Assembly: GCA_021828405.1 (NCBI GenBank)
Contig: JAKARZ010000022.1
Span: forward strand, 1 to 33,747
From: Bacillota bacterium
Lineage (GTDB): Bacteria > Bacillota_E > Sulfobacillia > Sulfobacillales > JAIMBI01
Length of the DNA: 33,747 nt
Reading direction: 5' to 3'
Made by a program: the position numbers and the translations under genes. Below are positions 25,610 to 33,720 of this stretch, piece by piece (the stretch's first letter is position 1; the number at the start of each line of letters is the position of its first letter). The notes below the pieces were generated by a model. It did no database searches and was not told the DNA's origin. It saw only the letters and a program-made list of their open reading frames with translations.

Positions 25610-26130
25610 GGCGGTAGGCATCGGGGCGGAGGCGTCAGGAAGGGACCGTGGGGATCATAGGGGCGACGGGCGTCGCGCGCCCGATCCGGATCCTGAACCG
25701 CGTAGCAATACACGCTCACGCATCGGGCGGGTTGGCCCAAGGCGGGGACGAGGTCGGGTTGGGCCCATACGGAAAAGGCGAGGCCGTAGTCGTGAGCTAT
25801 AGCGGCCAAGTCTGCGCGCAACGCCTGCTGGACAGGCAAACGGGGGTCCTCCACCGAAAAGCCGTAGGTCATGGCCGCCGCGCGAACATGTCGCCCTGTC
25901 TTGCGGTACCACGGCATGGTGGACACAACCACTTCCGTCGTCGCTCCTTGCGTTGCAACGCACAAGCGCTGGAAGGTGGCGTGGAGCCACGCTGCGTCGG
26001 TGAGGGAGGTGAGGAGGAAGGGATCGCACCGCCACAGCGCCACGTGCGGCCCGACGCGATGCGCGAGCCGATGCAGGGTGGCCATCGCCCGGTCGCTCGG
26101 CGGCACAACGGACTCCAGCGCCCGGGGATA
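25610..26130 (-). pseudogene. 5'-truncated DUF1848 gene
   Basis: From just after a TGA (26131-26133) the frame reads YPRALESVVPPSDRAMATLHRLAHRVGPHVALWRCDPFLLT in pieces, then TTEVVVSTMPWYRKTGR and an end with CVSVYCYAVQDPDRARDA. This follows the DUF1848 pattern (TGYP-x-x-LEP-x-VPP, VGP-x-x-VWRYDP, Y-x-KT, terminal C/YCYA cluster). The family's N-terminal SVSRRTDIPA region is missing and no start with a ribosome site exists, so this is a remnant. The function of DUF1848 is not established; its Cys cluster is thought to hold an Fe-S centre. Confidence 0.6.
25635..25690. repeat. Imperfect direct repeat, copy B
   Basis: About 56 bases, the partner of 24421-24472 with scattered substitutions and a few single- to double-base insertions. 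It lies at the 3' end of the DUF1848 remnant and is probably the parental copy. Confidence 0.75.
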
Positions 26131-26298
26131 TCAGGCCAAATAACATCAGGAGGATGCCCCAGGATGCGGTGCATCAGCTCGGTCGCCGCGCCCGAAGACC
26201 CGTTACTCGGGGTTCAGCGTGTTCAGGGAGCGCAGGCTCCAAACCATGCGAAGGCGCGGGGGCGCAGACCGGTCGCCCATCCGGCACGGCGCGAACCG

Positions 26299-27066
26299 TC
26301 AACGCGGGGGAGGGGAGCCGTCGGCGGGGACCGTATCCGCTTCGAGACGATCGATGATGAGCGTACTCAGCCACGACTGGGTATCCACCGCGTCGATGCC
26401 CAGATCGCGGAGCGCTTGCACCGCGTTCGACCGTTCGGCCACCGCCAGGATGGCGCCGGAGGGAGCGGCCCGATGGGCTTCAATGGCCGCCATGAGCACG
26501 TCGCCGTCGCTGGCCCCGACAATGAGGATTTGTCGGGCTCGCTCCAGATGCGCCTTGGCCAGCACGTGCGGATTGGCCGGGTCCCCGACGATGACGTCCA
26601 TGCCCGCGTGGTCAGGCAAGTGCCCACGATCCACGTTCTCCGCGACTAGGACAACATGCGGATGGCGCGCCAGCAGGTCGGGCATCAGGTGCGGAATGAG
26701 GGAACTGAAGCCGAGGACCACCCAGTGGTCCTCGGCGCGGGTGTGATGCATCCCCAACAACCTCCTCAGGTGCAAACTGGCGAGCGCGCTGGACCACTCG
26801 GCAAAGGCGGCGGCCAACAGCGGAATCACCGTCAGCATGGTGGCCATGGCGATGATCCGCCCCCCCACGGAGTGGGGCACCACATCGCCGTAGCCGACGG
26901 TCGTGGCGGTGACGACCGCCCAATACAGCCCCACGAACCAGCGCACATGCTGGTCCAGGCTGAAGGCCGTGGCCCCCGCCACCACGCCCACGAGGGCCAG
27001 CACCGTATAGTGCCACGCCGGCCGGGCACGGACGCGATTGAAAAGGATCTGGAGCAGTCCCACCAT
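26299..27066 (-). CDS. Two-TM potassium channel with RCK/TrkA-N-like domain
   Basis: 255 residues. TM1 (about 19-37), a pore helix, the K+ filter TVGYGD at residues 56-61, TM2 (about 67-88), then a cytoplasmic Rossmann-like domain (about 110-230) with WVVLGFSSL, VVLVAEN, DVIVGDPANPHVL, RARQILIVGASDGD and AVAERSNAVQAL. It resembles the MthK/Kch-type channel with an RCK gating domain; the first Gly-rich loop is GFSSLIP rather than G-x-G-x-x-G, so nucleotide binding may be altered. Start: GGAGGCGC about 10 bases before ATG 27066 favours this Met over ATG 27102, which lacks a ribosome site. Together with Kdp it suggests attention to K+ balance, though it lies 8 kb from the kdp operon. Confidence 0.9.
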   Translation of the reverse strand: MVGLLQILFNRVRARPAWHYTVLALVGVVAGATAFSLDQHVRWFVGLYWAVVTATTVGYGDVVPHSVGGRIIAMATMLTVIPLLAAAFAEWSSALASLHLRRLLGMHHTRAEDHWVVLGFSSLIPHLMPDLLARHPHVVLVAENVDRGHLPDHAGMDVIVGDPANPHVLAKAHLERARQILIVGASDGDVLMAAIEAHRAAPSGAILAVAERSNAVQALRDLGIDAVDTQSWLSTLIIDRLEADTVPADGSPPPR

Positions 27067-27232
27067 CGCTTCGGCGCCTCCGTGTGTGAAACTCGTGTCC
27101 ATTCATAGGGACCGGTGCAAACCGAAGCCCCGGGGAGAAGGTCCCCGCAAGCCCACGACTTGAGCCGAGGGCTCTGTGGCGCTCGCTCAGGATCAGTGAT
27201 GCGGAGGGAAGGGGGCCGCCTGTACCATTATA
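27067..27232 (-). promoter_or_regulatory. Promoter -10 and structured leader of the K+ channel gene
   Basis: A perfect TATAAT lies at 27227-27232 on the minus strand; no good -35 is seen. The leader of about 150 bases folds into at least two hairpins: GAGCC-CTC-GGCTC and CGGGGA-CCTTC-TCCCCG. The length and structure allow a riboswitch or attenuator, but I could not match a known class. Confidence 0.4.
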
Positions 27233-27263
27233 GCCGTTCGGCGTGACCGACGGACGCGGGTCG

Positions 27264-28030
27264 CTACGGCACCGGGGTGGGAACCTTCACCCCCGCCCCC
27301 GGCAGGCCCACGAAACGGGCTTCGGCGGGACAGCCCACGGCCACGGCGGGAATCTGGCGTTCGGCGAGGGCGGCGAGCGCACGGTCGACGGCATTCTGGG
27401 CGGAGCCGCCCGTCCAGGGGGCGGTGTCGGATCCGCGGGTGAGGACCGAGGGGGCAGCACCGGCGAGCACCCCCGGGTCAAACCACGCGAACGCGAGGGG
27501 AACGCGGGATCCTTGGCAGGACTGGCATGCCACCGGGGATGCGTGGGCACGGTGGCGTTGATCAGGGCATCGAGCCGGGTGCGGGCCGGCAGATCGAGCG
27601 GCGTGACGGCGCACCCGTACGTCTCGGCCAATGGAGCGACGTTCGCCGCGGTCACGGGCACTCCGGTATCGTCCGTGGCGTGAGGCTAATGGAGCGGAGG
27701 GCACCAATCCCGTGCGGTGAACCACAGACTGGCCGCGTGGGGCACCGGCACCCCATCGACCGCGCCGATCGGGCACGGCGGGTCGTCGTAGAAGGGAAGG
27801 CGCGCGTGAGTCTGCCGGGCGGTGAGGGCGGCGGGAAGGTCCGCCTCCCGCACGGGACCCCGGCCCGGCCGTCCCAGTTCAACGCCGGAGCCAATTTGGG
27901 CGGCGGCGACATACAGCGTACCGTCATCGCCGATCACCCCGACCCACCAGCGATCCAGGGAGGGATGGGGGGTGAGGCGGCTGGGACCGGTCGGGAAGTA
28001 GCGCCCATGGTGGGCGGGGCAGATGCGCAT
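27264..28030 (-). pseudogene. Broken unknown gene (in-frame stop plus frameshift)
   Basis: Three natural-looking protein segments lie end to end on the minus strand. Segment 1 (28030-27686) begins MRICPAHHGRYFPTGPSR, continues WWVGVIGDDGTLYVAAAQIGSG, and ends WFTARDWCPPLH at a TAG. Segment 2 continues in the same frame to about 27540 (VPVTAANVAPLAETYGCAVTPLDL, ALINATVP). Segment 3 continues in another frame to a stop at 27264 (VPLAFAWFDPGVLAG, ALAALAERQIPAVAVGCPAEARFVGLPG). Composition and continuity suggest one gene of about 255 codons with two lesions, or two adjacent small genes. I do not recognise the family. Confidence 0.45.
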
Positions 28031-28155
28031 GACACACCGTCTAACGAGGATGGTGCGGGCAGGAGATAGCTAGATCGTGAAGACGCTGACGGTGGCCATG
28101 AAACCACACGAAGGACACCGGCAGAGGCTCGCAGCGTCGTGAGCCCGACAAAATC

Positions 28156-28386
28156 TTAGTGGTGAACTTTGGCCACGAAGCACGGCCCGACAATCTCGCC
28201 AGCGGCACAGCGGGCGGTAGGGGGCAGATTGTGCAGGCGGCCCTCTTCGTTGCAGACCAGAACGAGGTCGTCGTTTAAATGGACCGCCTCAATGTAGCCA
28301 CCGACAATGTCCTGCATGCTATGGATGTCGTTGGGAATGTGTTCGAGGCGCGGCGCCGACTGGGCACGAAAAACTAAAACATCCAC
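28156..28386 (-). CDS. DUF3846-family small protein
   Basis: 76 residues. The core QDIVGGYIEAVHLNDDLVLVCNEEGRLHNLPP matches, in order, the (Q/K)-x-x-VGGYIE, (L/I)-(V/I)-C-NEEG-(K/R)-L and LP blocks of DUF3846. These small proteins of unknown function are frequent on phages, plasmids and other mobile DNA. ATG with AAAGGAG about 14 bases upstream, a slightly long spacing. It stands alone, downstream of the AAA-like/kinase pair on the same strand, with a 147-base gap. Confidence 0.75.
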   Translation of the reverse strand: MDVLVFRAQSAPRLEHIPNDIHSMQDIVGGYIEAVHLNDDLVLVCNEEGRLHNLPPTARCAAGEIVGPCFVAKVHH

Positions 28387-28443
28387 GGAGGGAGTCTCCT
28401 TTCGCGATGGGAGTCACTTGAGGAAATTCGACTTGTACCCGAG

Positions 28444-28469
28444 AGCCCGGGTGCGCCAGCGCCCGGGCT
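28444..28469 (-). terminator. Hairpin after the AAA-like gene
   Basis: AGCCCGGG (28444-28451) pairs with CCCGGGCT (28462-28469) around a 10-base loop. It lies about 65 bases past the stop of the 28534-29238 gene and ahead of the DUF3846 gene. No T-run, so termination strength is uncertain. Confidence 0.45.
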
Positions 28470-28533
28470 AGGCTCCTTGCACGACAGTCGCGGCGACGAG
28501 TACCGTGTTTTTGTACACGTTGCACCACGGCGC

Positions 28534-29238
28534 TCAAGTGTCCCGCAACAATTGCTGACGCGCATTGATCGCTGGTCCCAGATAGTCCAGCGGGGAACCG
28601 TGACGATGCTCCGCCTCCCATGCCCGGTGGGCCATGTGGCCCGCCCACGCGACATCTCCCCAACTGAAGCCGGCCATCAGTTGAGCGAAGGCATTGACCC
28701 GCGCAGGGGTGCTGGAAGGATCCAGCGTAGTGATAGCCCAGTCGATGAGACTATCACCATTCGGGCCGGGAATCCCTAAGATGTCGTCGAAGCGGCGGCG
28801 CAGAGCAATGGCATGCGGGCGGTCCGGCGTGCGCAGGATCACCCAAGAGTGGGCGGGCACGGAGTCGACCCATTCGAGAAAGACGGTCCACCAAGGATCT
28901 GTTTGGAGCAGATCATTGGGCTGAATCAACCACGGGTCGGGCCGTAGCATGATCACACTCGGGGTGTCCGGCGCCCATGTACTGACCGCCTGCAGGCGGC
29001 GGCCGGGCGCTTGCGTGCGCCAGGCCGCTAACGAAATCGGCCGCATCGGCAAGCCGGTCGCCGTGGCAATACGCTGAATCACCCCCCGTTGGCCACAGTC
29101 GGCCGGCCCGAACAGGATGAGGCGCGTAGGCGACCGATCCGTGGGCTTCTCGCGGTGCTTGTACGCGTCAATCCACCCCGTGATGCGTCGTTCCGTTTCC
29201 ATCGGGAGATAGAGACGTTGCGCGACCACGACGCTCAC
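28534..29238 (-). CDS. AAA-like protein with degenerate Walker motifs
   Basis: 234 residues. Near residue 40, LILFGPADCGQRGVI sits where an AAA+ ATPase would have G-P-x-G-x-G-K-(T/S); the Lys is Arg or Gln. Further on, SVIMLRPDPWL takes the place of Walker B, HSWVILRT fits the sensor-1 strand, and a helical end resembles the AAA lid (ALRRRFDDILGIPG). So the fold looks like a DNA-polymerase-clamp-loader or MoxR-like ATPase that has lost nucleotide hydrolysis. GTG start overlaps the stop of the P-loop kinase gene (GTGA), so the pair is coupled and may act together. No closer family recognised. Confidence 0.55.
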   Translation of the reverse strand: MSVVVAQRLYLPMETERRITGWIDAYKHREKPTDRSPTRLILFGPADCGQRGVIQRIATATGLPMRPISLAAWRTQAPGRRLQAVSTWAPDTPSVIMLRPDPWLIQPNDLLQTDPWWTVFLEWVDSVPAHSWVILRTPDRPHAIALRRRFDDILGIPGPNGDSLIDWAITTLDPSSTPARVNAFAQLMAGFSWGDVAWAGHMAHRAWEAEHRHGSPLDYLGPAINARQQLLRDT

Positions 29239-29846
29239 AGTCGGAGCGCTCGGGTCGGCGTGGGTAGCGTAAGCGCTGTGTCGACGGCGAAGTGCAGGTC
29301 GGTTACCGGCCCCTCGTTCATGATCGCTCGGTCACAAACCCCCATGGCCAGCAGTTGCGAGACCTGGCGCTCGGTGGGGTGTTCGGCCCAGTCGCCCGGG
29401 GGGAGCGTGCCGTCGCGCGCCAGGATCCGTCCCATCCGCAAGTGGGGTGGGGCGGACAGACCGATCACCCGGGCGTGGGGATACTTGGCGTGGAAGACTT
29501 CATACTCCTGCAGCAGGCGAACGTCCGCGATGACCCAGGGACGGCCAGGGTGTTCGCGAACACTCCGATTGACCGAATGGACCGTGAGTTTGATGAGCAT
29601 CTGGGGGTCCCAGGATCGGAGCAGGTCGCCGACATCTTGGAGTTCCCGCCGCAGTTTGGCGGGCCGCCCCTGGGGATAGCGCACCTGCCAGACGGGATCC
29701 CAGACCGGGTCCTCCACCAACCGGTGCAAGGCGTCAGCTACATGCACGACGTGATACCCATGCTGATCGGCCAGATACTGGGCCACGGTATCCTTGCCGG
29801 ATCCGGCCGCGCCGATTAACAGGACGGGCGGCAGAGACCGCGTCAT
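29235..29846 (-). CDS. P-loop kinase, dNMP kinase-like
   Basis: 203 residues. The N-terminal GAAGSGKDTVAQYLADQHG is the Walker A form GSGKDT seen in phage deoxynucleoside monophosphate kinases and adenylate-kinase relatives, followed by VVHVADALHRL as in the substrate-binding helix (F-A-D-x-L). VIADVRLLQEYEVF matches the strand ending in D-V-R of that family, and RVIGLSAPPHLRMGRI fits the LID entry. It probably phosphorylates a (d)NMP. Excellent AGGAGGT site 7 bases before ATG 29846. First gene of the coupled pair. The context suggests phage-derived cargo. Confidence 0.75.
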   Translation of the reverse strand: MTRSLPPVLLIGAAGSGKDTVAQYLADQHGYHVVHVADALHRLVEDPVWDPVWQVRYPQGRPAKLRRELQDVGDLLRSWDPQMLIKLTVHSVNRSVREHPGRPWVIADVRLLQEYEVFHAKYPHARVIGLSAPPHLRMGRILARDGTLPPGDWAEHPTERQVSQLLAMGVCDRAIMNEGPVTDLHFAVDTALTLPTPTRALRL

Positions 29847-29957
29847 TCAGAACACCTCCTGATTGGGGGGGATGGCAACACAAGGCCAACTGCCGCCCAT
29901 GGGTGGTGGGAACGGGCCTTGCGTAGGGGTCGGGGGCGGTCCCGTCGCAGACGGAAG

Positions 29958-30317
29958 CTAGTCGCGAAAGCGCCCAGAGTCACTCGAAAAAGGGAGGGTG
30001 CGTTCGGTGCGGGCCCGTTCCGCGTGTTGGAGACGAGGCAGCAGATCCTTCAAGTAGTAGTCCGACAGCACGGATAGGCCGTGCCCCGACACTTCAATGA
30101 TTTCGAATAGGAGCGCGCGCTGATTGGCTTCGTGCAAATGGCCCCACACCCAGAAGTAGGCCGCGTCGAGCTCTGCCAAGAGATTCTCCCTCACGGTCGG
30201 TGTCGGAAAGGACTGGCGGAACGACTCAGGCGAGCGGCGCAACAGGGCCAGCAACTTCCGGCGCATCCTCCACACAGACCAGTGACGCCAGCGCTCCGCA
30301 CCAAGCAACGGGGACAT
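29958..30317 (-). CDS. Unknown 119-residue protein
   Basis: No family recognised. The protein is Arg-rich and helical at the N terminus (WRMRRKLLALLRRSPESFRQ), with an aromatic middle (AAYFWVWGHLHEANQRAL) and SDYYLKDLLPRL near the end. No signal peptide or membrane helix. AAGGAGG is 9 bases before ATG 30317, which supports it as a real gene. It follows the secreted CAP-like protein gene on the same strand with a 65-base gap. Confidence 0.6.
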   Translation of the reverse strand: MSPLLGAERWRHWSVWRMRRKLLALLRRSPESFRQSFPTPTVRENLLAELDAAYFWVWGHLHEANQRALLFEIIEVSGHGLSVLSDYYLKDLLPRLQHAERARTERTLPFSSDSGRFRD

Positions 30318-30382
30318 GATGGATCGCCTCCTTGTGCGAAAAACAGGGCGGCGATTCCCGCCGCCCTGTGCGATTAAGCCGC

Positions 30383-32062
30383 TTACGCCGGAAGAATGTG
30401 CGGCGGCACCGTGATCGTGGTCTCAGCCGAGACGGCCTCGGCCGCGGTGTTGGGCGCCAACGGGTCTTTGGCGTACACCACCACATGGTAGGTGCCGGCC
30501 TCGGTCGGCAACACGGTCCATGTGTGCACGGGGCTGTAGGCACCGCTGGATTCCCAAGCCCCGGTCGGCAATTGCCACCAGAGCTGATAGACCGGATCCG
30601 TGAGCCCGGTCGCCTGGGCCGTGACGGTAAACGCCTGCTGAACCGTGCCGCTGGACGGCGCGGTGAGCGTCACGGCACTGCCCACGTTGAGAATGGCCGT
30701 CTGCGCTGCCGCATGATCCCAGTGGCCCGCCGCCACCTGCTCGGGGTCCAGCGCATACACCGCGACGGCGTAACTACCCGCGGACAAGTTGGATAGGATC
30801 AAGGTGTTCGTCGGACTGTAGCCTTGGGCCAAGTGCCACTGGGCCTGCGTCCCGCGGACCCAGAACTGATAGAGCGGTGTACCGCCTGCGGTGCTGGTGG
30901 CCGACGCCGCCAGGGTGACGGTCGTGCCCGCCGCAACCACGCCGGCGGGAACGCCCGACAGGGTGAGGGCCGTGACCACCGGATGCGGGGCCACCGAGAC
31001 CGTCAGCACCGTGGGGAGCCCGGTCCCGCCTCGGTGGGCAAACACCGCGAGTGTCCAATCGCCCGGGGAGGTGGGCGTAAACGTCAGCGTCGGTCCCGAC
31101 TGGAACGGCACCAGCACGCGCCAGAGTCCCGTGCGCGGCGATTGGCCCCACACCTGATAGGTGGTCCCGGACGCCGCGGGCACGGTGAGCGTCACCGCCT
31201 GCCCCACCTGGACATTCGATGGAGCAACCGACACGGCGGGCGGCAACACGGGCGACGCCTCGGCGACCGGGTTCCAGCCGCCCGCCGTTCCCGCGCCCGC
31301 CTGCTGGGCCTGCGTCCACGTATAGCTATAGGATACTGACGGCGCACTAAAGGCATTGGCGATCGCGGCATCCGACACCCCACCGGGCTCCACCACCTGC
31401 GCGGCTCCCAACGCCAACTGATTGAGGGAGGACCCGGACGTCATGAACACCCGATGCCACTCGGTCAAGATGTTGTTGCGGTGGCCCCAGCATCCCGCAG
31501 CCGTGGCAGATGTGCAATCGAGGTTCGGCGTATTCGCGGCCCCGGGACCCGCCCAACCATCTTGATACATCCAAAGATAGTCGCTACCCAGGGGCGACAC
31601 ATCCCCCGCCCAAATGGAGTTCCACGCCCCGGTGCTCCCCACCGGATCGATCCGCTTTTGGGCGCCAATCAGCGCGACCGCATTTAAGGCGACCGTCATC
31701 CCGGGGATCGGTTGCTCGCCCCGCACGACGCGTTCGAGATCCGTGAGTACAAAAATCTGCTCCGCCCCGGTCAGGGTCGTCCAGTCCGTGGGCAACATCA
31801 GGGGGCCCAACCCTTCAGCGGCGCGAGCGTGATCCAGGGCGGCGACCGTCGCCTGCGTGCAGGCAAACGACGCCGTCCCATGGACATCGCAGGCCGCATA
31901 AAAGTTAGGGTCGGGAGCAATGTTGGCCGGAGGATCCGGCGGGGCGTAGGTAGAGGCGGGGGCAATGGCCAAGGCGAGTGGCAACACGGCAATCAGTCCC
32001 TTCGGCAAACATGTGCAGTTAGCAACAATGTTAGGTGACGACGGAAGAAATGCCAAACCCAT
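30383..32062 (-). CDS. Secreted CAP-like domain protein with surface repeats
   Basis: Up to 559 residues. An N-terminal signal-like segment (LIAVLPLALAIAPASTYA) is followed by a CAP/SCP-like domain (about 50-250): ATVAALDHARAAEGLGPL resembles the first helix (N-x-x-R), AGDVSPL and the CWGHRNNIL segment resemble the CAP C-terminal signature. Then come three Ig-like repeats of about 90 residues sharing YQ-(V/F)-W, a Y-S-P-T/V-x-T element and a final (Y/V)-V-V-Y-A-type strand, common in secreted Firmicute proteins. Probably cell-surface or extracellular. The start is uncertain: ATG 32062 lacks a ribosome site, and an in-frame TTG/GTG nearer the signal is possible (before LPKGLIAV or LPLALAI). 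The mature protein is little affected. Confidence 0.72.
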   Translation of the reverse strand: MGLAFLPSSPNIVANCTCLPKGLIAVLPLALAIAPASTYAPPDPPANIAPDPNFYAACDVHGTASFACTQATVAALDHARAAEGLGPLMLPTDWTTLTGAEQIFVLTDLERVVRGEQPIPGMTVALNAVALIGAQKRIDPVGSTGAWNSIWAGDVSPLGSDYLWMYQDGWAGPGAANTPNLDCTSATAAGCWGHRNNILTEWHRVFMTSGSSLNQLALGAAQVVEPGGVSDAAIANAFSAPSVSYSYTWTQAQQAGAGTAGGWNPVAEASPVLPPAVSVAPSNVQVGQAVTLTVPAASGTTYQVWGQSPRTGLWRVLVPFQSGPTLTFTPTSPGDWTLAVFAHRGGTGLPTVLTVSVAPHPVVTALTLSGVPAGVVAAGTTVTLAASATSTAGGTPLYQFWVRGTQAQWHLAQGYSPTNTLILSNLSAGSYAVAVYALDPEQVAAGHWDHAAAQTAILNVGSAVTLTAPSSGTVQQAFTVTAQATGLTDPVYQLWWQLPTGAWESSGAYSPVHTWTVLPTEAGTYHVVVYAKDPLAPNTAAEAVSAETTITVPPHILPA

Positions 32063-32076
32063 GCTGGGATATCGCG

Positions 32077-32430
32077 CTAGGCGCCCTGCTGTTCAGTCGG
32101 CCAGCGGTCAGCCGCCTGCATCGCGAAAACAAGTGCTGCCACCGATTCCACAGACGTGGGATGCGGAACCGACAGTCCCCAGGCGGTATGCTGAACCGGC
32201 GGCAACGCATACGCCGCACACGCATCGTCGGCGGCATCTCCCAACGCCCAGAGCCGAAACGCCGTCTCGCCGCCGTCGTGGAGCATGTCCGCTGCGGGAT
32301 CCCATATCAGCGTCATGCCGTCGCCATCGGACCACTCGACGGGGGCGTGAAGGAGCACAATGCCGTCCCCGTCGCCCCCCAGGGTCTCCCGTCGGAAATT
32401 CGCCGGCAAGGTATCGAGCCAGGAGTTCAC
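32077..32430 (-). CDS. Unknown acidic 117-residue protein
   Basis: No family recognised. Acidic, soluble, Trp- and Ala-rich, with GDGDGIVLLHAPVEW, TLIWDPAADMLHDGGE and AFRLWALGDAADDACAAYALPP. GTG start with a GAGGAGG site 7 bases upstream, which supports translation. It precedes the secreted protein gene on the same strand with almost no gap, so they may be one operon. Confidence 0.6.
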   Translation of the reverse strand: MNSWLDTLPANFRRETLGGDGDGIVLLHAPVEWSDGDGMTLIWDPAADMLHDGGETAFRLWALGDAADDACAAYALPPVQHTAWGLSVPHPTSVESVAALVFAMQAADRWPTEQQGA

Positions 32431-32656
32431 AACAATGCCTCCTCAGAAGGGAACTACATGCGGCGCAGAACCGTCGGACAACGACCCCGTGGGCCGGGCG
32501 GGGTCCCCGAAGTGTTCAGCCAAAACCACTCGACGCAAACGTGACATGTGTGGTGTTTGCGACCGGTGGCCGTGTCAACCACACCAAGCCATGAGCCCCG
32601 GACCTGACGCGCAGCGGAGGGCCGGGGCATCCAGCGTCCACGGTGCCAGGCCAACA
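32431..32656. other. Intergenic region with a 7-base inverted repeat
   Basis: GTGTGGT (32548-32554) and ACCACAC (32578-32584) face each other across 23 bases, upstream of the acidic-protein gene and downstream of the recombinase gene. On the minus strand a TTGACA (32573-32578) lies inside it but no matching -10 follows, so whether this is an operator or promoter is open. No gene here. Confidence 0.3.
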
Positions 32657-33229
32657 TCAGCGAGGGGCTTTCTTGACATCCGTGTTTAACCCCAGAATCA
32701 CCCGGTACACGGTGGCACGGGAAACGTGCAGGGCGTCGGCCACATCGGCGACGGGTCGGGTGGTCAGCAACTGGCGCGCCATCGCAACTTGGTCCAGCGT
32801 TAATTTGGGAGGGCGTCCTCCAATGCGACCCCGAGCCCGGGCGGCGGCTAAGCCCGCTTGAGTGCGCTCCCGAATCAACGCCCGCTCGAATTCGGCCAAC
32901 GCCCCGAAGATATGGAAGATCAATTGGCCGCCGGCCGTGGTGGTGTCCATCTGCTCGCTCAAACTACGAAAGCCGACGCCGCGATGGTGCAGGTCCTCGA
33001 TCACATGCATCAGATGCGAGAGGGAGCGGCCCAGGCGGTCCAGCTTCCACACCACCAAGACATCGCCCGCCCGTAGATGATCGAGGGCTTCGGTCAAACC
33101 TGGGCGTTCGGTGGTGCTCCCGGAGAGCACATCCGTAAAGAGCCGGTCGCACCCGGCCTGGTGCAGCGCATCCTGTTGAAGACTGAGCGTCTGCTCGGCC
33201 GTCGAGACCCGGGCGTAGCCGATCAGCAT
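32657..33229 (-). CDS. Serine recombinase (resolvase/invertase family)
   Basis: 190 residues. The catalytic domain starts MLIGYARVSTAEQ with nucleophile Ser9; later come LSGSTTERPGL, VVWKLDRLGRSL, GQLIFHIFGALAEFERALI and RERTQAGLAAARARGR, all typical of small resolvases/invertases. The C-terminal helix-turn-helix is present (VADVADALHVSRATVYRVI). Such enzymes resolve transposon cointegrates or invert DNA. Start: AGGAGGTG lies 7 bases before ATG 33229; the longer frame to 33262 lacks this. Just upstream (33293-33314) CTGCGACAG and GAGACAG-type direct repeats could be part of a crossover (res) site, which is inference. Confidence 0.9.
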   Translation of the reverse strand: MLIGYARVSTAEQTLSLQQDALHQAGCDRLFTDVLSGSTTERPGLTEALDHLRAGDVLVVWKLDRLGRSLSHLMHVIEDLHHRGVGFRSLSEQMDTTTAGGQLIFHIFGALAEFERALIRERTQAGLAAARARGRIGGRPPKLTLDQVAMARQLLTTRPVADVADALHVSRATVYRVILGLNTDVKKAPR

Positions 33230-33420
33230 GGGCGGCACCTCCTGGCGCGTCGCAAAACTCATGGGGGACGGCTCGATGAGACGGTTTGATTCTGCGACAG
33301 AGTTTTGAGACAGTGAAAGCTAAGCCGTGCGGTAGGCCGAGCGAGTGGGGCGGCGTGTTGCACAAACGTTCGTTTATGCGACGGGCAGGGGCGCGTCGCC
33401 GTAGACGGTCTCGCCCCTGG

Positions 33421-33426
33421 TATAAT
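33421..33426 (+). promoter_or_regulatory. -10 element of the antitoxin/toxin operon
   Basis: A perfect TATAAT 61 bases before the antitoxin ATG. The -35 region is not canonical at 16-18 bases, which may mean that an activator helps or that an extended -10 element is used (CTGG precedes it). Confidence 0.55.
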
Positions 33427-33486
33427 GAAGGCAGGCGGACTGTTGGGAATTGGGTGCGGAACAGGAGACCGTCTGGGGGTGCGCCA

Positions 33487-33720
33487 ATGACCGACCGGAG
33501 CCAGCAGATTCTCACGCAGGCGATGTCCTTGTCCCCTATGGAGCGGGCTGAGTTAGTGGAGGAGTTGTTGGCCACTTTTGATTTTCCGTCCCGCACGGAG
33601 ATTGACACCGGATGGCGTGTTGAGGCAGAAGACCGCCTGGAGGCTTTTGAGCGAGGCGACATGCAGGCGATTCCGGCCGATGAGGTATTTCGGCGAATAC
33701 AGTGGCCTTCGACGACATGA
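33487..33720 (+). CDS. Addiction-module antitoxin (Unstab_antitox family, PF09720)
   Basis: 77 residues. The pattern LSPMERAELVEELLATFDF, EIDTGWRVEAEDRLEAFERGD, then IPADEVFRRI matches the TIGR02574 family of small helical antitoxins (LSP-x-ER-x-EL-x-x-x-L, EAE-x-RL-x-A-x-x-x-GE, IP-x-EEV-x-x-R(I/L)). It blocks a RelE/ParE-type toxin encoded next. ATG with GGGGGTG about 6 bases upstream. Its TGA overlaps the start of the next gene. Confidence 0.85.
   Translation: MTDRSQQILTQAMSLSPMERAELVEELLATFDFPSRTEIDTGWRVEAEDRLEAFERGDMQAIPADEVFRRIQWPSTT

Noticed and set aside
27067..27232. c-di-AMP (ydaO) riboswitch
   Set aside because: Only a GGGGACC-type fragment agrees; the conserved 3' segment of that class is absent, so it is reported as an unclassified leader.
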